From Alitta virens (Eukaryota > Annelida > Polychaeta > Phyllodocida > Nereididae): a stretch of DNA of 64,000 nt. The stretch spans positions 14,962,155-15,026,154 of the forward strand of contig OW028573.1 in the NCBI GenBank assembly GCA_932294295.1, in the 5' to 3' direction. A program made the translations under genes and the position numbers. Shown here piece by piece: positions 23,301-30,413 of the stretch (positions are counted from its first letter, which is position 1; each line of letters begins with the position of its first letter). The notes beneath the pieces were generated by a model. It was not told where the DNA came from. It searched no databases and was given only the letters and a program-made list of their open reading frames with translations.

Positions 23301-25060
23301 GATGAAACAACCCCAACTAAGGATTCTTATTTTAGCCCTGGGATTAACATATCTCATACCTCTTCCTCATCCACAGGGAGATCAACATTTACTGCCATAG
23401 CCGTACTCCCAAGACAGGCACTCCATATGGCCTCCCCTGAAATAAGTGAATTGTTGATATAAAAAATATTAGGATATTTCAGTGGCATTTCATATTACAA
23501 TGCTGTGCAGGACTTCTCTGTATGAAAAGAATAATACTGTGTTTCGCAATTTTGATCTTTTTATTTTATATGTGCACAATGCACATCACATATAACAAAT
23601 AATCAAATCAACCGTGTAACTTACTTGCAGCAATCTCCAATGCAACATCAGCTATTGATGATCTGAGGTCTCCAAACGTTAAAGGTTTAGGATGAATATC
23701 TGTTTCTTCCTGCAGTTCAATGGAAAGATACAAAAACATATTATCCCTACATAGTATGAGCATATGGTACGTTGTCAGTGGCCGCCATGCAGAAGAAGCT
23801 ATATATAGAAGAGATTTGAATATAATGAAGAAAAAATGCCAATGGCGAAAAAAGGCTGAAACTGTCTCAATCTGCGGAAGTGCCAACAAAGTGCATTTCA
23901 AGAGTAAGTTCATACTAGTTTTATAACTCTGATGTCTACTATACAGAACCTACCATTATATTGAGTCTGTAAGGATTTTTCTTGTTTGGAAATGTAAGTG
24001 ATGGACGTTGCACAATTCTCCTTGAAGATCTACTGGGGACTGCTTGAGAGACTGGAGGAGGAGTGGGATTGCTGAAAACTTGTTTTTGCCCCCTCTCATT
24101 TTTAGGCTCTGAAAATTGCATAATTTGAGGGAAGACCTGTTTCAAGAGTTCAAGTATTTGAAGATCAAACAGACGTTCTTGATGAGTGGTCAAGTGGTGA
24201 TGAAGCCTCTTCAAGTAATGCGTCAACTGAAATTAACACACAATCCTTATGACTCCGGATGCCTTTGCAGGAATGATATGTACCACATTTATAATTCAGA
24301 AGAGAGTATTTTACCTCAGGTTTAATGATGATAAACTCCTTGTACTGCACAGCTAAGGTAAGAGCATCTCTGATTAAGATCCATGTAGATCGACTGAAAT
24401 AAATAAAGGTGGTCAAAGCCTGGGTGTCTAATAATTAACAGGAGCTAGGGTGAGCTGGGTGTCCATACAATAAAATAATATTTTTTAAGTATCTCATGTT
24501 AGCCCAGGGAACTATAATATTCAGATCATTCATCCCATGCAATTTACACATGCACACGATACAGTGACCAGCATACATATGATCTTCAATATCAAGGGCA
24601 TATATATATATATATATATACTGTAACAGCAAGTAGTGGAATATTACATACTTGTCCTTCTGGAGAGCATTAATGAAGAGACTGATCAACTCTTGTTTCA
24701 GCAGTTCTACATCTTTTTCCTCTGGTTCCTCCTCCCTCAGCAAAGCCTGGTCGAGCCTGTTATATAAAGTTTTATCTTATTTTTCTTGCAACAAATGCAT
24801 TTGTATTTCACATTACACGGCTTACAGTGACCATGGAAGCATGTACATGAATAATTTATAATATTATAAATTATACATGAAGTTAATTAGTACCTGTCTC
24901 TCAAGTCTGTAGCCCAGTCATTTGCTGCCGGTCTTCGAGTTGCAGACAGGGAACCTGGCACTGTCGCTACTAAATTTTGACTCTCTGAAATTATTGGCAG
25001 CTTAGGGGAGCCAGAACTGGAGCTGATTGCATTCATTGTATCTGTCATTCCAGTTTCCAT
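267..25060 (-). CDS. Divergent dynein heavy chain (DNHD1-like), N-terminal 1,799 codons, partial at left edge
   Basis: A microtubule-motor heavy chain or motor-like relative. I traced 35 coding exons from the likely initiator ATG (25060-25058) to the AAA1 P-loop exon (267-523). Each has GT/AG sites and compatible phase, and together they give 5,397 nt with no stop. The AAA1 Walker A reads GPSGTGKTS, where most dyneins have GPAGTGKTE, preceded by YEYIGPTSRLMVTPLTER. Upstream is a recognisable linker (FPRLYFLSESETVALL, DGQVVLQRILSSQYL). The P-loop at about residue 1,785 fits dynein heavy chains. Two introns are very large: one contains a Harbinger transposon, the other a complete antisense gene. 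Dynein-family membership is firm. DNHD1 as nearest relative is an inference from the divergence of AAA1 and is not certain; an outlying axonemal chain is the alternative. AAA2-AAA6, stalk and C-terminus lie beyond base 1. Confidence 0.85.
643..7064 (-). CDS. Dynein-like gene: linker-region exons (13 exons)
   Basis: Exons, in coding order: 6963-7064, 6658-6855, 6326-6496, 5143-5380, 3946-4094, 3624-3758, 3440-3535, 3071-3202, 2290-2518, 1544-1714, 1237-1459, 860-1008, 643-774. They encode the swinging linker that precedes AAA1. The pattern W(L)YLLKVF, then FPRLYFLSESE, then HVKKCFSGI and finally WLLHFPSQCILISEAVLF follows the order of conserved dynein linker motifs. For 6658-6855 the acceptor after tgccacag was chosen because it alone keeps the phase-0 join and a stop-free frame. 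Introns are short (0.1-1.2 kb) except the transposon-bearing one upstream of 7064. Confidence 0.85.
1035..1105 (-). repeat. tRNA-like 5' half in intron
   Basis: On the minus strand a tRNA-style A box (TAGCTCAGTTGG) sits in a D-arm-like context (TTTAGCTCAGTTGGTTAGAGC). The anticodon and T arms are absent. It is a tRNA fragment or a truncated tRNA-derived SINE head, not a functional tRNA. Confidence 0.35.
2697..2748. repeat. Short tandem repeat (catgatccatc)
   Basis: About four imperfect copies of an 11-bp unit (catgatccatc) lie in an intron of the dynein-like gene. Confidence 0.8.
5452..5590 (+). repeat. Dispersed repeat, copy 1 (other copy inverted at 13990-14195)
   Basis: The stretch from the grey-zone ..gggaggaaaagtaccacc through two TGACGTCATCC-type motifs matches the reverse complement of about 14,050-14,195. 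Shared landmarks are aagtaccac.agaggtcactg, aataagtattgtt and gtgacgtcatc. It is probably a MITE-like dispersed element in two introns of the same gene. Confidence 0.65.
5680..5945 (+). repeat. Dispersed repeat, copy 1 (other copy at 32080-32345)
   Basis: About 265 bp align collinearly with 32,080-32,345. Shared landmarks are gtcctatctttc-like text, tttttatcagc.ggaaagttgggc.ttgacttgttgctaa, and cattttgtgct.ctccatg.cagtatgg. No coding capacity is evident. Confidence 0.7.
7304..7348 (+). repeat. Harbinger left terminal inverted repeat (45 bp)
   Basis: These 45 bases are perfectly complementary to 11504-11548. Similarity stops abruptly after CGTCCCGGA. Confidence 0.95.
7349..7960. repeat. Harbinger subterminal repeat array, left
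   Basis: Five tandem gtccgg(g/c)attgt units lie at 7407-7462. They are followed by many short motifs built on TCCGTGT, CTCCGG and ACACGGAGT in both orientations. The same motifs (TCCGTGTA, CTCCGGC) recur inside the right end at about 11,190-11,500. Such subterminal motifs are the usual binding sites of the Myb-like protein and transposase in Harbinger elements; that role here is inferred. Confidence 0.75.
8051..9947 (+). CDS. Harbinger SANT/Myb-like DNA-binding protein, two exons, 530 aa
   Basis: Exons are 8051-8920 and 9225-9947, with a phase-0 intron (CAA|GTAAGT ... ttccag|CTG). The start ATG lies in a good Kozak context (accaccATGc); an upstream non-ATG extension is not needed. Residues about 80-200 (LTDDQEQDVADWYRSQ ... 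LGCTAQQLKTWIDSMRTSVGKL) form the trihelical SANT/Myb/MADF-like domain seen in the accessory protein of PIF/Harbinger. In that family it brings the transposase to the element ends and the nucleus. Flanks are basic and Pro/Ser-rich. Exon 2 adds a conserved-looking helix (DLQRDMHSKLSQ...), a polyglutamine run (CAG/CAA, about 9429-9493) and a threefold AQMFAQHSSSPA repeat. The frame is intact. Confidence 0.85.
8967..9068. repeat. 28-bp tandem repeat in the SANT gene intron
   Basis: Four near-identical units of attgtaat(g/c)ttgcagtttaaagttgta lie in the 304-bp intron. Each contains ttgcag, a potential cryptic acceptor. Confidence 0.85.
9429..9660 (+). repeat. Polyglutamine tract and 39-bp coding minisatellite
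   Basis: A mixed CAG/CAA run encodes polyGln at about 9429-9493. At about 9562-9650, three copies of a 39-bp unit encode (HSSSPAAQMFAQ)-like repeats. The first two copies are almost identical at DNA level, pointing to recent slippage or unequal exchange. Confidence 0.9.
9955..10085 (+). repeat. Duplicated segment in the 3' region of the SANT gene
   Basis: The text atgaacaatgaact....acttatgttttcatgt.aactgta occurs twice in tandem, with an extra short copy of atgaacaatgaactttaatgaa. It is noncoding. Confidence 0.7.
10194..11191 (-). pseudogene. Harbinger transposase with the catalytic core deleted
   Basis: The DDE transposase of the element, read on the minus strand. The N-terminal part (11191 to about 10560) carries the family HTH region: MWVRPWLLRRPLYGQYEKL, FRMG.., ITLRYLGTGNSYKSLQYGFRVAFNTIS. 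The C-terminal part (about 10555-10194) carries VVENAFGLLAARFRCLL and CCVLHNLLR, including the Glu of the DDE triad. The first part runs into a stop at 10535, and the second lies in another frame directly abutting it. The segment that should lie between (over 100 residues, with both catalytic aspartates) is missing. This is an internal deletion plus frameshift, not an intron, because no sequence is left at the junction. Confidence 0.85.
11504..11548 (-). repeat. Harbinger right terminal inverted repeat (45 bp)
   Basis: Perfect inverted partner of 7304-7348, followed directly by the TAA target duplication. Confidence 0.95.
11552..12300. other. Remainder of transposon-bearing intron, no gene seen
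   Basis: Intron sequence of the dynein-like gene. The exons at 12301 and 7064 are both phase 0 and join directly, so no coding exon is needed here. An open frame at about 11,640-11,800 on the minus strand has no phase-compatible acceptor. Confidence 0.6.
12301..16857 (-). CDS. Dynein-like gene: tail/stem exons (9 exons)
   Basis: Exons, in coding order: 16777-16857, 16506-16669, 16010-16223, 15234-15421, 14721-14874, 14318-14492, 13197-13415, 12963-13085, 12301-12462. They encode the helical tail that in dyneins binds intermediate and light chains. The sequence is rich in heptad-like charged helices (for example QRLKREHREENLRKAK). One segment, 15234-15421, is acidic and Ser/Gln/Pro-rich and probably disordered. 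The exon at 16777 begins by completing the codon left open at 21327, so the 4.5-kb intron between them is real. Confidence 0.8.
13990..14195 (-). repeat. Dispersed repeat, copy 2 (inverted relative to 5452-5590)
   Basis: Its reverse complement matches 5,452-5,590 (aagtaccac.agaggtcactg ... gacgtcatc). This copy extends further, through gggtcgtagtgccccctgtag. Confidence 0.6.
17271..17312. repeat. (AT)n microsatellite inside a palindromic context
   Basis: About 17 TA units are flanked by atgatata / tatatcat, which makes the whole block self-complementary. It lies in the large intron. Confidence 0.9.
17560..17870 (+). promoter_or_regulatory. Probable promoter / 5' region of the nested NRF1-like gene
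   Basis: This is a locally GC- and CpG-richer island within AT-rich intron sequence, about 300-550 bp upstream of the first ATG. It contains CTATATAT at 17743-17750, followed at once by TGCGCAGTGCGT. That is two NRF1-type half-sites (TGCGCA and TGCGT) with spacing one base off the TGCGCATGCGCA consensus. No ORF here is convincing. The promoter role is inferred from composition and position. Confidence 0.4.
18137..20987 (+). CDS. NRF1/EWG-family-like protein with three WWP modules, four exons, 609 aa, nested antisense in the dynein-like gene
   Basis: Exons: 18137-18679, 18940-19365, 19699-20241, 20670-20987; all introns are phase 0 with good GT/AG. Residues about 1-65 (RRDIERTLRLLHVHIDKL ... 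ITGIMRGHMSEIHDAIM) resemble the start of the NRF1/EWG DNA-binding region. Exons 1, 2 and 3 each end with the same module of about 80 residues: LP.L...N.F.ENR..A..CV..S, then R(V/I).WG....(K/R)P(V/I)WWP.H(I/V)PW.KRGVQ.GVTN..LK..I.ACY.H.G..(L/M)Y. NRF1 has one such WG..CKPIWWP..IPW ... CY..HGRE..LYAF segment. Between modules the sequence is acidic, suggesting transactivation regions. The C-terminus is basic (SRRSLHKNRTMPKKY). A DNA-binding transcription factor role is inferred from the family. An upstream coding exon cannot be excluded, since ..gctgaaag precedes the ATG. Confidence 0.75.
21099..21163 (+). repeat. 65-bp dispersed repeat, copy 1
   Basis: aaaggagtt.ata.tttagtcctaa.gtagctactgtattttactttggatgatattt is repeated almost base for base at 23,226-23,290. 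This copy lies in the NRF1-like 3' UTR. Confidence 0.8.
21261..21266 (+). terminator. Poly(A) signal of the NRF1-like gene
   Basis: AATAAA about 275 bases after the stop codon and only about 60 bases from the next exon of the host gene on the opposite strand. Confidence 0.6.
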
Positions 25061-25083
25061 GTAAAAATAACTGTATTTGGAAC
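21327..25083 (-). CDS. Dynein-like gene: N-terminal exons (12 exons)
   Basis: Exons, in coding order: 24894-25083, 24652-24756, 24315-24393, 23954-24226, 23625-23709, 23360-23436, 22812-22913, 22413-22562, 22155-22324, 21734-21892, 21542-21619, 21327-21416. The first exon has an acceptor (ttttccag) upstream of its first ATG at 25060, so at least one 5' noncoding exon exists further right. The N-terminus is Ser-rich and low in recognisable domains. Phases join without a stop throughout. The exact start Met is an inference: the second Met, seven codons... or less downstream (METGM), is nearly as good. Confidence 0.75.
23020..23225. repeat. G-run and C-rich simple sequence
   Basis: A run of about 11 G (23,023-23,034) is followed by C-rich tracts (ccaccccccccc, ctcccccctcccccgc). 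It is intronic, noncoding and G-quadruplex-prone. Confidence 0.7.
23226..23290 (+). repeat. 65-bp dispersed repeat, copy 2
   Basis: Near-identical to 21,099-21,163; located in an intron of the dynein-like gene after a run of C-rich simple sequence. Confidence 0.8.
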
Positions 25084-27596
25084 CTGGAAAATAAAAATAC
25101 AAAAAGAAGGGAACAGATTATATGGCCAAATGGACAACTTATAAATCAATTCTCAAAATGAGTGCATTTTAAGTACTTTATTACAGTGTACTATACTGAA
25201 GAAATCCTGTATAATAGCTAATTCATCTGTATATATGAAATTTTAATTCTGATCTACATTTGATATACCTTTAGTCGGAACTGCCTAGTAGTAACACAAA
25301 TCAAAATTTTCTCAATTAATCCAACAATGCCAATTAAGGGTGCCACCTCTAAAATAATTGCCTAGGTGTGCAGACTTATCAATCAAATTAATTTCAGTTC
25401 GGGGGGTTTCCTTTAAGGGGAGAGAGAGGGTTGGGGGGGGGGGTTTGTTATCCCCACCACTTAAATTCATAAAGGTATTATAACAACATTTTAAAAATGT
25501 TTGTATAATTATTTTTCAAGAGCTTATCCAAAAATTTACAAAAAACTCAGGTATCAAGATTAACTGTAACCTGATATGAGATTTTTATATTTATTCCATA
25601 CTCATTGTTAAGTTTACAGTATCAATGGTATAGTGACATATTATTATTACAACCAATGTCTCTGGCTTGCAGGTGCTCCCCTAGATGGAGTATCTATCCT
25701 CTGACTTACTAAATTAGTTTTTTAGCATGCTTAAACATTTCTGGGCTTGGTTAAACTATTACTACAACAAACTATGTTGTTGTCATTGAAGTTGAACACT
25801 TTCTAACCTCGATAAGACTTCTGTCACCTGCGAACATCATCTCTGAGTCCGCGAGTCATTTGTTGTCAAGAACGCTTTGCTGCAGCACTACGTTGAAATT
25901 ACACTCGACCTGCTTTGATGATAAAAAATTATATTTTACTTATGCCATTTTTTAAAATTTAATTATATTATTACAGCATGATCTAGTTGGAAATTCCAGC
26001 TGTATTATTAGAAAGTTGTGAAAAATATTTGGTGCGTGATGAATGCCGCCATTCTTCGAAAAGGTAAACAGAGTGTGTTCGATCAAAAATTCTACTTTAT
26101 CTTCGTTTGCGAGTGGTCCCAGTTCATTGTCGAAGGTGTGTATTTCGTGTAATGATGCATGTATATGTAAGGAAACAATAATTTTACGAAAATGGCGAAT
26201 CGCCGAATTTAATCAGCATTACATCATTTACATGGCTGGCAGAGTGAGGCAAGTAAATAACCTGCAAGGACTTGCTGCAGTGCTTCACCGTTCACTGCAA
26301 ATTTAGTGCAAGGGTGCAAGCCTTGAAGGTCTGGGAGACATAGGAGCAAATATATCTTGGGCTGTTTGGGGGAGGGGGGAGATGCACCAAACGATGGTCG
26401 TTGCTGATGGTCACATCTGTCACTATAAATTCCTTCAAGGCAAATTTTAATTTTAAATACATAGTTGTACACAACAAGGCAGCCCAAGCAGCCAGGGACC
26501 TGGGTGTGGTGACAACAAATTAGATAGCCACTTTCAACTTGGCACTTTGGAAAGGTTTATATTCGACCATGGCACTATCAATTGTGATTGGGTTGTTTCT
26601 TGCGTTACAACTCTTCTCCGTCAGTGTGCGTGTTCATATTTCGAAAATTCCAGATGTTTGATTGGCTACGAGGCCATTGAATTAGTTATCTTTTATTGGT
26701 GATGACGGTCGACGATCATTCTAGTGTTAATTTAGGTCAACTGATATCGGGGGAGGGGGTTAGTTGACCAGTATTTTCCTAATTATATCTTAATGTAGAA
26801 AAAGGGGGTGGAGGGGGGCTGGCAAAAACAAGATATTGAGGATGGGATTTTTCAGATCCCCCCCCCCCTATTTTTTTAAAAATGGAGCAGCGCCTAGATT
26901 TTGCTGGTAAGCCTAATGCTTATGGTAAACAAATAATTGTTTGACAACAATATGGCAGGCCAAAATGAATTGGTATCAATCTCTGTTGTTTTTGATGCAT
27001 CACAAGTGACCCCCTTTTTTCTGTACCTGCTTTTATTTTCACGCTAGTCATAATGACTGAGGAATGCTGTGTTGAGGTGTGTGCTTGTCTAGATTGTATT
27101 GAGGAAAGCATTGATGAGGTCAGTTCTCTTGGCTTCAAAACATTGTGTTTGTTCAAAAGAGAAAGAGCCCATTCCTTCTAAATGTTTATTAGTTCTTCTC
27201 TTGCTTATAAAATTTGCTTATCGTAGGTTTCAATGACATATTTTCTGTGTTATGTTGACTACTTCTATTTGCTATTAATTTGAAAGTTTGTTTTTGACTA
27301 CTTATATGCTCATATGCATATGTGACTTACTTTATGTCCCTGGTTTTGTAAGGACACAGGATTATGGAACATAATGCCAATAGGGTTGCAAAGTTACTTT
27401 ATGTTATAATTGTACTAGTTAATTTATGACTGAAAACATGACTTTTTGAAGGTTGTGTAGTTATATTGTGATGCAAAACATGTGAACACAGTCTTAAGAA
27501 GAATTAAGGCTCTTATTGACAACATGTTGCCATTTCCATAGTCATAGCTGGCAGTCCTCATTTACTAAAATCGCTAAATACATGTTCTGTGTTTCA
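25084..27596. promoter_or_regulatory. Divergent intergenic region between the dynein-like gene and CCDC34
   Basis: No coding exon was found. A candidate 5' noncoding exon for the dynein-like gene lies on the minus strand at about 25,809-25,930. Its donor is GTTAGA at 25,808, or alternatively GTGACA after TTCGCAG. It would contain a short upstream ORF. A CpG-bearing stretch at 26,040-26,180 with a possible plus-strand donor (gaag|gtgtgt) could be a 5' UTR exon of CCDC34. Inverted CCAAT boxes (ATTGG) occur near 26,660-26,700. Long C/G runs are present at about 25,430 and 26,860. Exon and promoter assignments are inferences. Confidence 0.4.
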
Positions 27597-27615
27597 GTTT
27601 TACCCCATCTGTAAT

Positions 27616-29269
27616 ATGAGTGCCAGGCCTCGACCTGTGACAGCCACAGTGACAAAACCGAAGTACCCTGTACCAGTGACAAGCACACCTCTTCGCAATG
27701 ATTTCATGTCATTGTCAGAGGGCAGCTCAACGGAATCGCTGATTTCCATCTTGAATCATGACAGCTGTGAAAGTGTACCACCAAGTGATGAGGAAGAAAA
27801 GGAAACTGCCAAGCAGAATAAGAAAGAGAAGGAGAGTGAATCTAAAGATGAGCAAAGGTATGGAATCAAAGACTTTGTTATGATAACTGAACTATATTCC
27901 TTGGCTTTTGGGTAAATTGTTCAATTTTATATCAACACAAAAAAATAAGGATCATAGATGGTGGAATGGTGTCCTGGATAGACTGATCTCTTGCCTTCAA
28001 CACTGTTCAAATAGTCTGTCAGATACAATCAGATGTATGCTAATCAGTGTAGCTTTGAAACAAGTTTTTGTTGTTCACAGGACAGAAGACACTTCTAGAT
28101 CCTATACTTTCCCAACTAAAACAAGCTCGAAAACTCCAGAGAGTAAAAAACCTGAGATACCTCTGTCTCCGTGGGAAAGCTGGCTTATTCGCAAAGCACA
28201 AGAGTTGCGAATTCAACAAGAGCAACAACTGCGGGAATTGCAAAGACTTAAAGAAGAGGAAGAGAGAAAGCTAGCAGAGAAGAAGCAAAAGGAACTAGTT
28301 GTGAAAGAGAGGGTGAAAGAGTGGGTGGAGGCAAAAACATTGCAAGAAAAACTTCATAAAAAGGCTGAAAATCACAGCGTGAAAGCAGAATTAGCCATTA
28401 AAGAAGAACAAAAGAGACAAGTTGAGGAAAAGGCCATTCAGAAGTTTGAAGAATGGAAACGACAAAAGCAAGAAGAGTTGAAAGAAAAGAAGCAACAGGA
28501 GATGGAAAAGAAGAAAAAAGAAGAAGAGGAGAAAGCTGGAAGACTTCATAAAAATGAAGAAAGCTTTCGGAAGTGGTTAAAAGAAGCCAGAAAACGACCT
28601 AAAAGTGCTCCACACAGCTTAGGTTACGTAGCAGGAAAACTGACAGGTTGGTATGAGTGTGTTGTGGTTGTGGGATTTTGCACTGTAGACATTTGCACTT
28701 GTCGTAGCTGGGAAAGTATGGAATCTAGAAGTTGCATGGTTTCGTTATTGTATTCTTTGTCATCATTCTGTTGCTGTTTGCATCTGCATTGCATGTCTCC
28801 ATTTATATATATGTCTCTTCTGTATGTTTGATATTGCCATGTTTTCATTATGGACTTAAAGTTATTTAGAATCACTGGCACCCCACGATTGAGAAAACCC
28901 AATATTCAGGATATTTTGATTTTAAGGGCCAAGGATTTTGAAATTATAAAATCTGATGTAGACAAAAAATAAAGTGAAAAATATGAATTGATTGCCTAAG
29001 GATATCTTTAGTATGGATTCCACTGACCAATATTTATATTTTGGTAATTGTAATGTAATTGTGTAAATAAGAAACTTGGCCATGTGAATTTACTGATAGT
29101 GTGCATTTTGTTATGTCTATTTTCAGGGTATTATGATACCACATGCTATCCTGCTCCAACCTATTATAACCCAATTCCCTGGAAACCAATCCACATACCA
29201 AAACCGAAGCCAGAGAAGAAGGAACAGAAAAAGAAGCCTTATAGATGGAACCCCAACAAATATTTATGA
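27616..29269 (+). CDS. CCDC34: CCDC34, coiled-coil domain-containing protein 34
   Basis: Coding exons 27616-27857, 28081-28646 and 29127-29269 give 316 aa with no phase break; human CCDC34 is somewhat longer. The first exon begins at an acceptor (gtttcag) 19 bases before the ATG, so a 5' noncoding exon lies upstream. The protein has a Ser-rich acidic N-terminus, then the signature LSPWESWLIRKAQELR. A long charged coiled coil follows (about residues 120-245, Lys/Glu/Gln-rich), then KWLKEARKRPKSAPHS. The end is the conserved YYDTTCYPAPTYYNPIPWKP followed by a basic tail. For the second exon the donor after CTGACAG was chosen because it supplies the G that opens GGG-TAT-TAT. CCDC34 is a ciliary/flagellar protein in vertebrates; the molecular function is unknown. 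Confidence 0.9.
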
Positions 29270-29828
29270 TCTGGTCAAAATTGATAAATTTCTTGTCATG
29301 GTAACGAATTTATCCAAATATACTTTTAGTTTCATGTGGCATTCTGTGATACTTTAGGTCGAATGTTTTAGTTATTTGAGGAAGCTCTCTTGTGTTTTAA
29401 CTGACACTTGCAGTGTTATGTTTACATTTGTATTTATTTTACTCTATTTAGTAAAATATGTAGACCATAGACTTTTGTGTGTATTAGTGAAGTAGCACTG
29501 TATTTATCAGTTTTATTGCTAGGTTTCTCCTTCTTTAGAAGCTGTTATTTTGTGTTCTTGGTTTTCCCTAGTCATTTCAAAGGTTCCATCTCATTATTGA
29601 AGATAAGATGAAAGATATGTAAACTTTAAATGTCAGTTCATATGAACCAACTGGTGTGCCTTTTTATATACATTGTTTATGTGGTATGTTTTGAATCTGG
29701 ATGAAGTAAATGTATTTTTGTTAAAGTATGTGTCATCCTGTTTTTGTGTACTCCAGGTCCAGAAATTTCAGCTGAATTTGATGTCCTATTAAAATTCGGT
29801 GATCTAACACATGTAAATGTCATCTAAC

Positions 29829-29869
29829 AGAGGGGGGGGGGGGAGGGGGGGGGGGGCAGGTCAAATAAA
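29829..29869 (+). terminator. G-run followed by AATAAA, candidate 3' end of CCDC34
   Basis: About 27 bases of nearly pure G (29,831-29,857) are followed by AATAAA at 29,864-29,869, some 600 bases after the stop. Whether this signal is used is unknown; the G tract could form a quadruplex. Confidence 0.35.
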
Positions 29870-30194
29870 GTGTTTGTATGTGCTATTCCTTGTCAAAAAG
29901 TTATGAAAATGCTTCGATTTTATAGCATGTGAATGTCATCTGAGAGTGAAGCTAATGGATTGTAAACACTCCATCCCCTCTAAGAAATATTTGTCTTGTC
30001 ACCACACTTGGTGATTGGTGATGATCAGTGTGAATTGTCTTCAAATTAATTTTTTTAAGGATAAGAAGGAAATGCATTTAGGCATAATGGTTATTCTGTA
30101 ATTTATTGGATGCTTAATTTTCTTTGTACAAAATAAAAATTTGATGCTTCAAAATTCCTCAGCAAATGGGTAGTATGGATGATCAGGATGTCTG

Positions 30195-30345
30195 TAAAGG
30201 AAGAAAAATTCAAATTCAATTTATTGGGCCAACTAATTACAAGAAAAACATGATTTATACAAAAGTGCAATATAAAAAATATACACATAATAGCTGGTTG
30301 GTGGACACCAGGATGGTGTATATCACCATTACCACAATAAACTTT
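30195..30345 (-). mobile_element. LINE 3'-end fragment
   Basis: On the minus strand the sequence ends in ..ggcccaataaattgaattt. This resembles the other LINE-like tails at about 54,020 and 62,070 (ggycaaataaat..., ggcttaaataaaattg). It is a short 5'-truncated non-LTR relic, inferred from the shared tail pattern. Confidence 0.35.
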
Positions 30346-30413
30346 GAATAAAGTACATGTTATATTTAATAAAACAAGCACTGCTCAATAATGTCATAAA
30401 AAGTATATTCTAC

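Noticed and set aside
26043..26306. 88-codon plus-strand ORF upstream of CCDC34
   Set aside because: No similarity to the CCDC34 N-terminus; the region is better explained as promoter/5' UTR.
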